From assembly GCA_016178505.1 (NCBI GenBank), contig JACOTG010000002.1:1-64000 (forward strand): DNA of 64,000 nucleotides, read 5' to 3'. Under the pieces are notes generated by a model. The model did no database searches. It was not told the DNA's origin and saw nothing but the letters and a program-made list of their open reading frames with translations. Source of the DNA: Planctomycetota bacterium (GTDB lineage: Bacteria > Planctomycetota > JACOTG01). Positions 15,417 through 23,690 of this stretch are shown here, piece by piece (the stretch's first letter is position 1; each line of letters begins with the position of its first letter). The position numbers and the translations under genes were made by a program.

Positions 15417-16643
15417 CTACTTGCGGCGGATCGCAACGACGATCGTGCGGTCGTCGTCTTGATCGGCGTGGGCCCACGTCTCGGCGGCCTTCAAGATTCT
15501 CCGGCAGATCTCCTTTGCGCCCGAATTGCGGCTCCGTCGGATGATCTCGCGGAGTCGTTCCTCTCCGAATTCTTTGCCGGCGCCGTTCCGCGCTTCCGTG
15601 ATCCCGTCGGTGTAGAGGCACACGACGTCGCCGGCCTTCAGCTTGTAGGTCCCGCGCATGTAGTGGACGTCCGGATTGATCCCGAGAATCGGTCCCCCTT
15701 CGCGAAGCAGGTGGAAGTTCCCGTGCGAGTAGACGAGCGCGGGGTGGCCGGCCGAGGTGTAGACCATTTGGTTCAGCGGATCGACCTCGCCGTAGAAGAG
15801 CGTGGTGAACTTGCCCGTGAGCGAGTCCCGGCAGAGGATCCGGTTGATGCGCTCGATCATGCGCGTGATCTTGATCTCGCCCATCATCCCCATGTGGATC
15901 GCGGTGTGGACGTCGCGAGCCATGAGCGCAGCCGGCAGGCCATGGCCCGACGCATCGGCGATGATGATCGCCATCCCGCCGCCCGCCATCTCTACGAAAT
16001 CGAAGAGGTCGCCGCCGACCTTCTCCTTTTCCGCGGGGAGGCTCTCGCCATAGATGTCATAGCCCGGAAGCTGGGGAATCGTCTTCGGCAGGATGCTGAG
16101 CTGGATGTCGCGCGCTTCGAGGAAGATCGCCTCGTAACGGCGCTGCTCCAGGTTGTAGTTGATCACGTGGCGCACGATGTCGAGGAACGACAGGATCTGC
16201 TGGCGATCTTCGAACTTCTTCGTCGTGACGTCGAACGCGATCAGGAAGTCGTTGGCCTCGCCGACCGAGATCGCGGCGAACTCCCGGACGCCGAGCTCCG
16301 ACTCGATCTTTTCGTCGTACTCGAGGTCGCCGGGCTCCGCGTAGAGCGACTTCTCGCGCACGAGGCGCCCGAGGAGAGCTTCGCCGAATTGGACCGTCGT
16401 GCCGATCGGGAGCGGCTTTCGGCCGCCGACTCGCGACACGAGGCGAAAGCGGCCGCCGTTCTTGTGCCAGACGCGCCCGCCGATGATGGGAATCCCCGGG
16501 TCCTCGACGATCGAAACGAGCAGCCGCTCGCACAGCTCGCGTGCGTTCGTCGACTTCTCGATCGACTGCACGATCTCGTCGAGCTTTCGATAGAGTGGGC
16601 GACCGTCGAGGTAGAGTTTTTCGCCCGCGTGCGTCGTTGCCAG
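15417..16643 (-). CDS. SpoIIE-type PP2C Ser/Thr phosphatase with GAF-like sensor
   Basis: 408 residues if translation starts at CTG 16643. An N-terminal GAF-like region is followed by a linker (RRYEAIFLEARDIQLSILPK) typical of RsbU-like phosphatases and a PP2C/SpoIIE domain with GGDLFDF, ADASGHGLPA and YTDGITEA metal-binding motifs. It should dephosphorylate Ser/Thr on a regulator such as an anti-sigma antagonist. Start choice: TATAAT at 16669-16674 limits the transcript, and GGGAGG sits 5 bases before an in-frame CTG. The only other start is GTG 16571, with no ribosome site. Confidence 0.8.
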   Translation of the reverse strand: MATTHAGEKLYLDGRPLYRKLDEIVQSIEKSTNARELCERLLVSIVEDPGIPIIGGRVWHKNGGRFRLVSRVGGRKPLPIGTTVQFGEALLGRLVREKSLYAEPGDLEYDEKIESELGVREFAAISVGEANDFLIAFDVTTKKFEDRQQILSFLDIVRHVINYNLEQRRYEAIFLEARDIQLSILPKTIPQLPGYDIYGESLPAEKEKVGGDLFDFVEMAGGGMAIIIADASGHGLPAALMARDVHTAIHMGMMGEIKITRMIERINRILCRDSLTGKFTTLFYGEVDPLNQMVYTSAGHPALVYSHGNFHLLREGGPILGINPDVHYMRGTYKLKAGDVVCLYTDGITEARNGAGKEFGEERLREIIRRSRNSGAKEICRRILKAAETWAHADQDDDRTIVVAIRRK

Positions 16644-16668
16644 GGGTGCCTCCCGAAGAAAGGCGCGG

Positions 16669-16674
16669 ATTATA
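16669..16674 (-). promoter_or_regulatory. -10 box (TATAAT) of the SpoIIE phosphatase gene
   Basis: Perfect TATAAT on the minus strand, with transcription start expected near 16662. No good -35 hexamer is seen. It lies just before the stop codon of the methyltransferase gene. Confidence 0.5.
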
Positions 16675-16689
16675 GAACCCGTTTCGGGA

Positions 16690-17346
16690 TCAGACGAGTT
16701 GGATGTCGATCTTCGGGGCGACGAGAAGCTCGCGGCGTGGTGCGCGAATGGGCTTCACCGCGGTGAGATTCGCCACCATCTCGACGACGACGTTTCTGCG
16801 AGACATCACTTCCTCGAGGACTTGATCCGCGGCTCGCCCCCGAAATCGGCTTTCCTTCAATCGAAGCACGATGCGATCGGGCTGCCAGTCGCCGCGATAT
16901 CCGTAGTCGGCGCGCCAATACGCCGGCTGGGAGAAGTATGCGAATGAATTGATGAAGTACGGTCGCACGTGCGTCGGATCCTCGAAGGCATCATCCGACG
17001 AACCGTACGGCAACTGGATGACGAACTTCGCGTCGGGCTTCGCAATCCGGTGCATCTCCTCCATGAGTGCAAGCGTATTGCGAACGTGCTCGAACACGTG
17101 GTTTCCCATGATCAAGTCGAAGTAATTCTCCGGGAACGGCAATAGAGTGCGTTTGCAGTCGTCGAGGTCCGCGACGACGTCGACGCCCGGCAACGCCATG
17201 ACGTCCAGGTTGACCCAGCCGGGAATCGGAGTTCGCCCGCAGCCGAGATGGAGCTTGCGCTCCTGTGCGCCGAGCGGGGCCAACGACTGGACCATTCGAG
17301 TCTCTTTCGCTTCGAGAGTACCTGCTTCCCAAGCTGCGGTTCTCAT
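16690..17346 (-). CDS. SAM-dependent methyltransferase (Methyltransf_11 type)
   Basis: About 218 residues from ATG 17346; ATG 17295 is an alternative with AAAGAG upstream. The SAM-binding loop KLHLGCGRTPIPGWVNLD and a later FDLIMGNHVFEHV motif match small class I methyltransferases often found among polysaccharide or lipid genes. The C-terminal half has no catalytic hint of substrate. It follows the MutM-like gene on the same strand, 81 bases downstream. Confidence 0.8.
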   Translation of the reverse strand: MRTAAWEAGTLEAKETRMVQSLAPLGAQERKLHLGCGRTPIPGWVNLDVMALPGVDVVADLDDCKRTLLPFPENYFDLIMGNHVFEHVRNTLALMEEMHRIAKPDAKFVIQLPYGSSDDAFEDPTHVRPYFINSFAYFSQPAYWRADYGYRGDWQPDRIVLRLKESRFRGRAADQVLEEVMSRRNVVVEMVANLTAVKPIRAPRRELLVAPKIDIQLV

Positions 17347-17427
17347 CGGCACTCGCAACGCGAAGCTTGATCCCTTGCGAGTCGCCGTTCGACGTCTCCC
17401 CGGATTCGTGCTGCGCGCCGGACGGGA

Positions 17428-18351
17428 TCACGATGAGCTGGACGGCTTCGCGCCCGGGTTGCGGCGTTCCTCCATCTCCTCGAGAGTGCTCGGCCAGTCC
17501 TCGTGGAGAAGCCGCGACAGCGCGCGATCGGCTAGGAGCCGGCCGTTCGTTTGGCAGGTCGGGCAATAGTTCGTCTCGTTCTCCGCGTAGACGATTCGTT
17601 GAATCGGCGAGGCGCACGTCGGGCAAGGCCTGCCGTACCGGCCGTGCGCGGCCATTCCATCGCGAAACGCGGTGACCTTCTCGGGGAATCCGCCGAGGGC
17701 CTCCTGGCGCAGTCGTTCGAGCCAAGCCTCGAGCGTCCTGCGCGTCGACGCGTACAGGCGCGCGATCTCCACATCGTCGAGCTTCCGGGTGAGCTTCACC
17801 GGCGACAGGTGCGCGGCGTGAAGGATCTCGTCCGAGTATGCATTGCAGATCCCGCTGAAGAGTCGCGGGTCGGTGAGCGCGCGCTTCAGTGTGTGGTTCT
17901 CTCGGACCAGCGCGGCGCGAAACGCATCGAGCGTGGCCTCGAGGGGCTCGAGGCCTCCCGGATCGAGCGCTTGCAGATCGGCGGCGCCTCGAACGACGCG
18001 CAGCCACGCTCGTTTTTTCGTGCTCGCCTCCGTGAGGAGGAGCGTGCCGGTCGAGAAGTCGAACGCCGCGAGACCGATCTTCGTCGGGATCTTGTCCCCG
18101 CGGTCGCACCAGCGGAGGCGGCCCGAGATCATCAGGTGGATCACGAGGTAGAGGTCGTCGTCGAGCACGATGACGATGCGCTTCCCGAGCCGGCGAACGT
18201 CGACGACGCGCTTGCCCAGCGCGATCGAAACCGGCGGCTCGACCGACCGCAGGAGAAACGGGCTCGCCAGACTGACGGCGGCGAGCACGGCGCCGGCAAT
18301 GCGATTCCTCAGGCACTCGACGTAGACGACGACGTCCGGAAGCTCGGGCAT
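17428..18351 (-). CDS. mutM: Formamidopyrimidine-DNA glycosylase family protein (Fpg/Nei)
   Basis: 307 residues from ATG 18351. MPELPDV gives the catalytic Pro2 and Glu3 of Fpg/Nei glycosylases. A helix-two-turn-helix region lies around residues 140-230, and a zinc finger with CPTC...CPTC ends at QTNGR near residue 275. This base-excision enzyme removes oxidised purines and nicks the site. About 30 residues follow the zinc finger. The frame extends upstream, but the Pro2 requirement fixes the start. Fpg versus Nei specificity is not certain. Confidence 0.88.
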   Translation of the reverse strand: MPELPDVVVYVECLRNRIAGAVLAAVSLASPFLLRSVEPPVSIALGKRVVDVRRLGKRIVIVLDDDLYLVIHLMISGRLRWCDRGDKIPTKIGLAAFDFSTGTLLLTEASTKKRAWLRVVRGAADLQALDPGGLEPLEATLDAFRAALVRENHTLKRALTDPRLFSGICNAYSDEILHAAHLSPVKLTRKLDDVEIARLYASTRRTLEAWLERLRQEALGGFPEKVTAFRDGMAAHGRYGRPCPTCASPIQRIVYAENETNYCPTCQTNGRLLADRALSRLLHEDWPSTLEEMEERRNPGAKPSSSS

Positions 18352-18481
18352 GGCGACGAATCGTGTCAGCGAAGTGATCGGATGACAAGGCGGTGCGGCG
18401 ATGGGTGGATGTTGTCGTTCGGAGTCTGCCACGTTATGCGGGACCGGTTCCGGCAGCGCGTGCCTGGCACCGTTAGCCGGC

Positions 18482-18510
18482 TTGTTGTCGGGTGGGTGAG
18501 CCCTTATCCT
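18482..18510 (+). promoter_or_regulatory. Candidate promoter of the GH63-like lipoprotein gene
   Basis: TTGTTG at 18482-18487, 17-bp spacer, TATCCT at 18505-18510. Expected transcription start (about 18517) coincides with the ATG at 18518, where no Shine-Dalgarno sequence is present, suggesting a leaderless mRNA. Confidence 0.5.
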
Positions 18511-18517
18511 TCCGCGG

Positions 18518-20272
18518 ATGAAACGAACTTCGATTGCGTTGTCGCTGGCCTTCGTTGCGACGTCGTGTCATTCGACTCGTCCGGGCATCGCGCCGCCTTC
18601 CGGCCCCGCACCGCAAAACGTCGTCGCGCGCGCGATCGCGTATGATCGCGTGCTCGTCCGTTGGGAAGCACCGGCCTCGGGATCGCCCACCGAGTACGTC
18701 GTTTATCGAGACGGCGCCCAGGTCGCGCGAACGCCACAGCGCGAAATCGTCGACGGCGAGGTTGCCGCCGCGAGTGCCGCACCGCTGCGATATGAAGTGG
18801 CCGCGCGGTTCGGCGACGGGCCCGGCGCGCGCTCGGCCTCGGTCGAGGCGTTGCACGACCGACCCCGCGACGGCATTCCCGAACCGTTCCTCGCGGAGCA
18901 CCCTCATTGGGTCGACCTCTACCAGAAGGCATGGGATCTCGCATGGACGAAGATCCAGTACCCGACGGCAAAGAATCGCTTCGTGTCGCCGTACATGGAC
19001 GAGGCGTTCAACCCGCACACGTTTCAGTGGGACACCTGCTTCATGGTGCTGTTCGGACGCTATGCGGGCGGCGTTTTCCCAGGCATCCACTCGTTCGACA
19101 ACTTCTACGCGAAGCAGCACGACGACGGCTTCATCTGCCGAGAGATCGTCGAGGAGGACGGCTCGGACTTCTTCACGACCGACTCGGATCAGGCGATTAA
19201 CCCTCCGTTGTTCGCGTGGGTCGAGTGGGAATCTTACCGATTCACGGGGGACAAGGATCGATTGAAGGCCGTGCTGCCGCACCTCGTGAGCTACTTCCGA
19301 TGGATCCAGGACCATCGTCGCCGCGCGAACGGCTTCTACTGGACGAGCAACCTCGGAAGCGGGATGGACAATTCGCCGCGCCAAGCCGACGGATGGATCG
19401 ACCTCACCGCGCAGCAAGCCCTCGCCGCGCTCTCGATCGCGAAGATCGCCGACCAAGTCGAGGACGCGACGACCTCGGAGACCTTTCGCTACGAGTACCG
19501 ACTGTTGAAAGACCTCGTGAACGAAAAGGCGTGGGACCCAGAGGATCAGATCTACTACGACCTGGCGGCGGACGGCTCGTTCGCGAAGGCGAAGACGGCG
19601 GCGTGCTTCTGGCCGCTCCTGGCGCAGATTCCGTCGCTCACGCAAGCCGCGGGACTCGTGTATCACCTGAACGATCCGAAGGAGTTCCGCCGGCCGCACT
19701 CGTTCCCGACGCTATCAGCCGATCATCCGCAGTACGACCCGAAGGGCGGCTACTGGCTGGGCGCGGTCTGGCCTCCGACCTGGTTTGCGACCGTGAAAGG
19801 GCTCGAGGCGTACGGGCTCACTGACTTCGCATACGACGCGACCTTGAATCACCTGGAGAATCTCTCGGCCGTGTTTCAGTCCACCGGCACGATCTACGAG
19901 AACTACTCGCCCGAGAAGGCGATGCCGGGAGAACCGGCGCGCGGCGACTTCGTCGGGTGGAGTGGCGTGGGGCCGATCGCCGCGTTGATCGAGAACGTGA
20001 TCGGAGTTCAGGTGAGCGCGCCGCGAAACCTCGTGCAGTGGCGCATCCGCCTCACGGAAGAGCACGGCATCAAGCACCTTCGCTTCGGCGAGCACGACGT
20101 GTCGCTGCGCTGCGAGAAGCGTGTCGCTGGCGGCCCGTGCCACCTCACGATCGAGACCGAGAAACCGATCACGCTCGTCGTCGACCCAGGCTTCGGCCCG
20201 CACCTCGTCGACATCCCTGCAGGCGGCGCGAAGTTCACGTTGAAGAACCCGGCCCTCCCCGCGGAGGATTGA
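18518..20272 (+). CDS. Lipoprotein glycoside hydrolase, GH63/GH37-like (alpha/alpha)6 barrel
   Basis: 584 residues. A lipobox (VATSC, Cys17) predicts lipid anchoring; a fibronectin III-like segment covers about 35-110; the rest is a trehalase/glucosidase-like barrel. The motifs FQWDTCFM, SGMDNSPR and YENYSPEKAMPG and a late GWSGVGPIAALIENVIG fit GH63/GH37 enzymes that cleave alpha-linked glucose or mannose. Probably acts in the periplasm or at the outer surface. The exact substrate (trehalose, mannosylglycerate or other alpha-glycoside) is not evident. Confidence 0.75.
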   Translation: MKRTSIALSLAFVATSCHSTRPGIAPPSGPAPQNVVARAIAYDRVLVRWEAPASGSPTEYVVYRDGAQVARTPQREIVDGEVAAASAAPLRYEVAARFGDGPGARSASVEALHDRPRDGIPEPFLAEHPHWVDLYQKAWDLAWTKIQYPTAKNRFVSPYMDEAFNPHTFQWDTCFMVLFGRYAGGVFPGIHSFDNFYAKQHDDGFICREIVEEDGSDFFTTDSDQAINPPLFAWVEWESYRFTGDKDRLKAVLPHLVSYFRWIQDHRRRANGFYWTSNLGSGMDNSPRQADGWIDLTAQQALAALSIAKIADQVEDATTSETFRYEYRLLKDLVNEKAWDPEDQIYYDLAADGSFAKAKTAACFWPLLAQIPSLTQAAGLVYHLNDPKEFRRPHSFPTLSADHPQYDPKGGYWLGAVWPPTWFATVKGLEAYGLTDFAYDATLNHLENLSAVFQSTGTIYENYSPEKAMPGEPARGDFVGWSGVGPIAALIENVIGVQVSAPRNLVQWRIRLTEEHGIKHLRFGEHDVSLRCEKRVAGGPCHLTIETEKPITLVVDPGFGPHLVDIPAGGAKFTLKNPALPAED

Positions 20273-20277
20273 GCAGG

Positions 20278-21165
20278 TCAGCGGCGGCTCGGGCGCTTCG
20301 TCGATTTCGGCCGCGGCGTCGGTCCGTTGCTCATGAGGCTCGGCTTCGGCGAGTGGTTGAACCGCGGGTTCTTGTGCATGCTCGAACCGAGCATCGAGAA
20401 TCCCTGCAGCATCTGCGCATTCTTGTCCAGGGCGCTCGACGCGGCGTCGCGCCGGCCCGCGAGAAGGCCCCGCGATTTCGGCGAATTGAGGACGCCGAGA
20501 GCCGCGCGACGCTGCGAGTCCGATCCGAACGTCGCGAGGTCGAACACGTCGGCCCGACTCCCGCGCGCGACGTCGAAGAGCTTGGCAGGGCCATCGGTGA
20601 GCTTCGACTGGAAATCGAAGAGCTTCTGCGTCGTCGCGCGATCATAAGGGCTCATCGTGGACTTCTCGCCCGCGGCGGCGGACGACTTCAGCGACTCCGC
20701 AGCGTTCTTCACCTCGGACGAATCGAGCTTGCCGTCGCCGTTCGCGTCGGCGGCCTGGTACTTCTCCTCGGCGAGCGTCTTCGTGTATTCGTAGGCGCGC
20801 ACCGCTTCGGTCTGCCCGATCTTGCCGTCGCCGTTCGCGTCGAACTTCTGGACGAAGTCGTTCCACGCGTCGCTTCGCTTCGCGGCGGCCACGACCTCGT
20901 CCGCGTAGGGCAGCGCCACGAAGTACGTCTGCATCTCGGTCGTCGTGACTTGGCCGTCGTCGTCGGTGTCCATTTCGTCGGCCACGTCAGACTCTGCTTC
21001 GATGGCAAGCGCCAGGAACGCAGCCTTGATCTCGTTCGGCTCGAGAACGCCGTCGTGATCGAGGTCGTACGCGCGAATCTGGTCTTCGCTGAGAGACGGG
21101 TAGTCCTTGTCGGTGGACGAAGCGAACGCCAGTGCAACGGGGAGAAGGAGCGAGGTGAAGGTCAT
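20278..21165 (-). CDS. Secreted EF-hand calcium-binding protein
   Basis: 295 residues from ATG 21165, with CGGAG upstream. After a short signal-like N-terminus come four canonical EF-hand loops (DxDxDG...E) at about 34-45, 66-77, 109-120 and 140-151. The C-terminal half is a low-complexity Ser/Ala/Arg-rich tail with no recognised domain. The frame is open far upstream, but homology-like content begins here. It converges on the glycosidase gene with 5 bases between stops. Function beyond Ca2+ binding is unknown. Confidence 0.75.
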   Translation of the reverse strand: MTFTSLLLPVALAFASSTDKDYPSLSEDQIRAYDLDHDGVLEPNEIKAAFLALAIEAESDVADEMDTDDDGQVTTTEMQTYFVALPYADEVVAAAKRSDAWNDFVQKFDANGDGKIGQTEAVRAYEYTKTLAEEKYQAADANGDGKLDSSEVKNAAESLKSSAAAGEKSTMSPYDRATTQKLFDFQSKLTDGPAKLFDVARGSRADVFDLATFGSDSQRRAALGVLNSPKSRGLLAGRRDAASSALDKNAQMLQGFSMLGSSMHKNPRFNHSPKPSLMSNGPTPRPKSTKRPSRR

Positions 21166-21348
21166 CGGTGACTCCGTTTCGTGTGATGCGACCGACGAGG
21201 AGAACCCGGACGTCGCGGAGGGCTTACGTCTCGCGCGGGAAGGAAAATCTATCGCGAGCGGCAACGCTTTCAAGGTGAGACCCGGCTTCGTACCGAGCCG
21301 GCACGGTGGCTGGTATGATCTCCCGCGGAATCGCCGAAGGAGGCACCG

Positions 21349-21939
21349 ATGAACTGTTCGAAATGCGGTCAGGCCGTCGCCGATGGAAGCGCGTTTTGCA
21401 ATCGCTGCGGGGCGCCGATCGCGGCGCTCGCTCCTCCGGTCCCGCCGCCGTCCCAGCCCGAGACGGAGATCTGGGCAGGTCGATTCAGCGGCAAGAGCAT
21501 GGGGCTCGCGGTCGTCGCGCTCGTGGCATTCGCCGCAGCTCTCGTCGTCCTGTTCGTGGCGAAGCCGGACTTGCCGCGGTGGCTGGCGCTCACGCTCGGC
21601 GGAATGTGGACGCTCTTCGCTCTGATCCTGCTCGTGCGATTCCTCGTCGAGCGTTGGACCGTTCGCTACCGGCTCACGACCGAACGGCTGTTCGAAGAGA
21701 AGGGTCTCTTGCGGCGCGAGGTCACCGAGCTGGAGTTGATTCGCGTCGACGACGTCTCGTTCGCGCAGAACGTGATCGAACGTCTCTTCAACGTGGGCTC
21801 CGTCTCGATCTCCTCGACGGATTCGGATGAGCCGCGCCTCGTCCTTCGCGGAATCGCGGGGCCCGAAATGGTGAAGGAGATGATCCGCTCGCAGATGAAG
21901 CGACTGCGTCAAGGCACCGTTCAACTCAAGGAGATCTAG
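21349..21939 (+). CDS. Zinc-ribbon and bacterial PH domain membrane protein
   Basis: 196 residues. An N-terminal zinc ribbon (CSKCG...CNRCG) is followed by a Pro-rich linker, two hydrophobic helices (about 52-72 and 78-98), then a YdbS-like bacterial PH domain containing YRLTTERLFEEKGLL and ERLFNVGSVSI. AAGGAGG precedes ATG 21349 at good spacing. The same zinc-ribbon style as in the kinase at 350 suggests a shared local habit of regulatory membrane proteins. Role unknown. Confidence 0.75.
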   Translation: MNCSKCGQAVADGSAFCNRCGAPIAALAPPVPPPSQPETEIWAGRFSGKSMGLAVVALVAFAAALVVLFVAKPDLPRWLALTLGGMWTLFALILLVRFLVERWTVRYRLTTERLFEEKGLLRREVTELELIRVDDVSFAQNVIERLFNVGSVSISSTDSDEPRLVLRGIAGPEMVKEMIRSQMKRLRQGTVQLKEI

Positions 21940-22712
21940 AACAGCGAGCGGGACTGGCCACCGTCCACGTTGATGCACGCGCCGGCGACGAGGCTCGCGC
22001 GCGACGAGCACAGGAACGCGACCACCGCAGCGATTTCCTCGGGCGTGCCGAAGCGGCCGAGCGGGAGGTCGCGCTTCACGAACTCGGCGATCGCCTGCGG
22101 ATTTTCCCGCTGTCGTCGGTCCCAGCTTCCACCCGGATGCAGCACCGAGCCCGGCGCCACGCTGTTCACGAGGATGCCCTCCCGCACGAGCTCGCGTGCG
22201 AGAGACTTCGTGAACGCGATGAGCGCTGCCTTCGCCGCGTTGTAGCTGACGGCACCACCCCACTCGCGGCCGAAGATCGACGACACGTTCACGATGCGCC
22301 CGCCTCCCGAACGCCGCATCTCCGGAACCGCGCGACGCACGAGCCGCACGGCCGCGCGAAAATTGAGGTCGAACACAGAGTCCCAGTCCGATTCCGGCGC
22401 GGTGAAGGTCGGGTCTCCGCGGGAGCCACCTGTGTTGCACACGAGTATGTCGACGCGACCGAACCGGCGAGCGGTCTCGTCCACGAACGACTCGCAGCCG
22501 GCAACGGTCGCGAGGTCTGAGCGCACCGCATGAACCCGAGTCTCACCCGCGACCGTGCGAAGCTCGTCGAGCGTGTGCGCGAGATCCGCCTCGCCGCGAG
22601 CCGCAATCGATACAGACGCACCCTCGCGCGCCAATTCGAGTGCGATGGCGCGCCCGATCCCGCGACTCCCACCCGAAACCAACGCGACTCTTCCAACGAT
22701 CCCGAGGTCCAT
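21936..22712 (-). CDS. Short-chain dehydrogenase/reductase (FabG-like)
   Basis: 258 residues. NAD(P)-binding GGSRGIGRAIA, the NTGG motif, catalytic Ser in NVSSIFG and the YxxxK pair in SYNAAKAAL give a complete classical SDR, ending with CINVDGGQSRSLF. Likely a 3-oxoacyl or sugar/alcohol reductase; substrate not determinable. The stop codon shares a CTAG palindrome with the stop of the convergent PH-domain gene. The open frame continues upstream of ATG 22712, but this start gives the family N-terminus. Confidence 0.85.
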   Translation of the reverse strand: MDLGIVGRVALVSGGSRGIGRAIALELAREGASVSIAARGEADLAHTLDELRTVAGETRVHAVRSDLATVAGCESFVDETARRFGRVDILVCNTGGSRGDPTFTAPESDWDSVFDLNFRAAVRLVRRAVPEMRRSGGGRIVNVSSIFGREWGGAVSYNAAKAALIAFTKSLARELVREGILVNSVAPGSVLHPGGSWDRRQRENPQAIAEFVKRDLPLGRFGTPEEIAAVVAFLCSSRASLVAGACINVDGGQSRSLF

Positions 22713-22799
22713 CGTCCGCTTCCCTGGTTCCCCTGCGCGGATGCCGCACTTCGAAATCGCTCGGTCGGCATCCGTGGCACTCGCGCGCAGGAGGGCGCA

Positions 22800-22805
22800 T
22801 ATACT
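22800..22805 (+). promoter_or_regulatory. -10 box (TATACT) of the GT9 gene
   Basis: TATACT 12 bases before the ATG at 22818, implying a 5' leader of only about six bases. No convincing -35 hexamer. Confidence 0.4.
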
Positions 22806-22817
22806 AGCCGCCCGACC

Positions 22818-23690
22818 ATGAACCGTCTCGTCTTCGTCCACGCCGGAGCCGTCGGCGACTTCGTCGTGACGCTGCCCGTGCTGGAGGCGCTTCGCGACGC
22901 GAACCCGAGTGCGCGGATCACCATCCTCGGCCGTCCTCACATCGCCGCGCTCGCACTGGACGGCGGGCTCGCCGATTCGGTGTTCGACGTGGAACGGGCC
23001 TGGGTCTCGACGCTCTTCGGCCCACATCCGTCTGCACCGAAGGACGTGCTCCGCTGCGACCTGTGCGTGACGTTCCTTCTCGATCCCACATTCGCCCGCA
23101 ACCTCTGCGCGTGCGGCGCGGCGCGGGTGCTCGAGGGAACGTACCAAGGGCCCGACGACGACGAAGTCCATTGGGCCGACCTCGCGATGTCCGTGCTCGA
23201 TCCCGTTGGACTCGCCCGCCGTCCCGCAGTGCCTCGGCTGCGCCCATCGCCGGCATCGATCGCCGCGATCGCTGACGTCCCCGAGCGCTTCGTCGCGGTG
23301 AATCCGGGAACGGGCGGCGTTCGCAAGCGATGGCCGATCGATTGCTGGACATCGCTCCTCGATGCGGTCGACGCGCCGCTCGTCGTGCTCGGCGGACCCG
23401 GCGACGAGGAACTCGTGAAAGAGATTCGTTGCACGCTCGGACGCGCTCTCACGTCATGGATCGTCGATCGCCCGCTGCCGGCCGTGGCTGGGCTTCTCAC
23501 GCGGGCGCGAGCGTACGTGGGTTGCGATTCGGGGATCACGCATCTCGCGGCCGCCGTCGGCTGCCCTACGCTCGCGCTCTTCGGTCCGACCGACCCGGCT
23601 CGGTTCGCGCCTCGCGGCGAGCAGGTCACCACTCTTCGAAACGCGACCGCCGCTGCGGCGATCGCCTGGCTCCAGGAGAGACTCCATTGA
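22818..23690 (+). CDS. GT9 family (ADP-heptose:LPS heptosyltransferase-like) glycosyltransferase
   Basis: 290 residues. The N-terminal VFVHAGAVGDFVVTLPVLEAL and the C-terminal nucleotide-sugar region (LGGPGDEEL, YVGCDSGITHLAAAVGCPTLALFGPTDP) are hallmarks of GT9. These enzymes extend the lipopolysaccharide inner core in Gram-negative bacteria, which agrees with the lipid A modification genes elsewhere in the window. Shorter than WaaC/WaaF (about 320-350), so the precise acceptor is uncertain. The stop overlaps the TTG start of the next gene. Confidence 0.85.
   Translation: MNRLVFVHAGAVGDFVVTLPVLEALRDANPSARITILGRPHIAALALDGGLADSVFDVERAWVSTLFGPHPSAPKDVLRCDLCVTFLLDPTFARNLCACGAARVLEGTYQGPDDDEVHWADLAMSVLDPVGLARRPAVPRLRPSPASIAAIADVPERFVAVNPGTGGVRKRWPIDCWTSLLDAVDAPLVVLGGPGDEELVKEIRCTLGRALTSWIVDRPLPAVAGLLTRARAYVGCDSGITHLAAAVGCPTLALFGPTDPARFAPRGEQVTTLRNATAAAAIAWLQERLH

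Noticed and set aside
20278-22440. A 720-codon frame covering the EF-hand gene and beyond
   Set aside because: Only the part from ATG 21165 has EF-hand content and a ribosome site; the upstream part overlaps the PH-domain and SDR genes in other frames.
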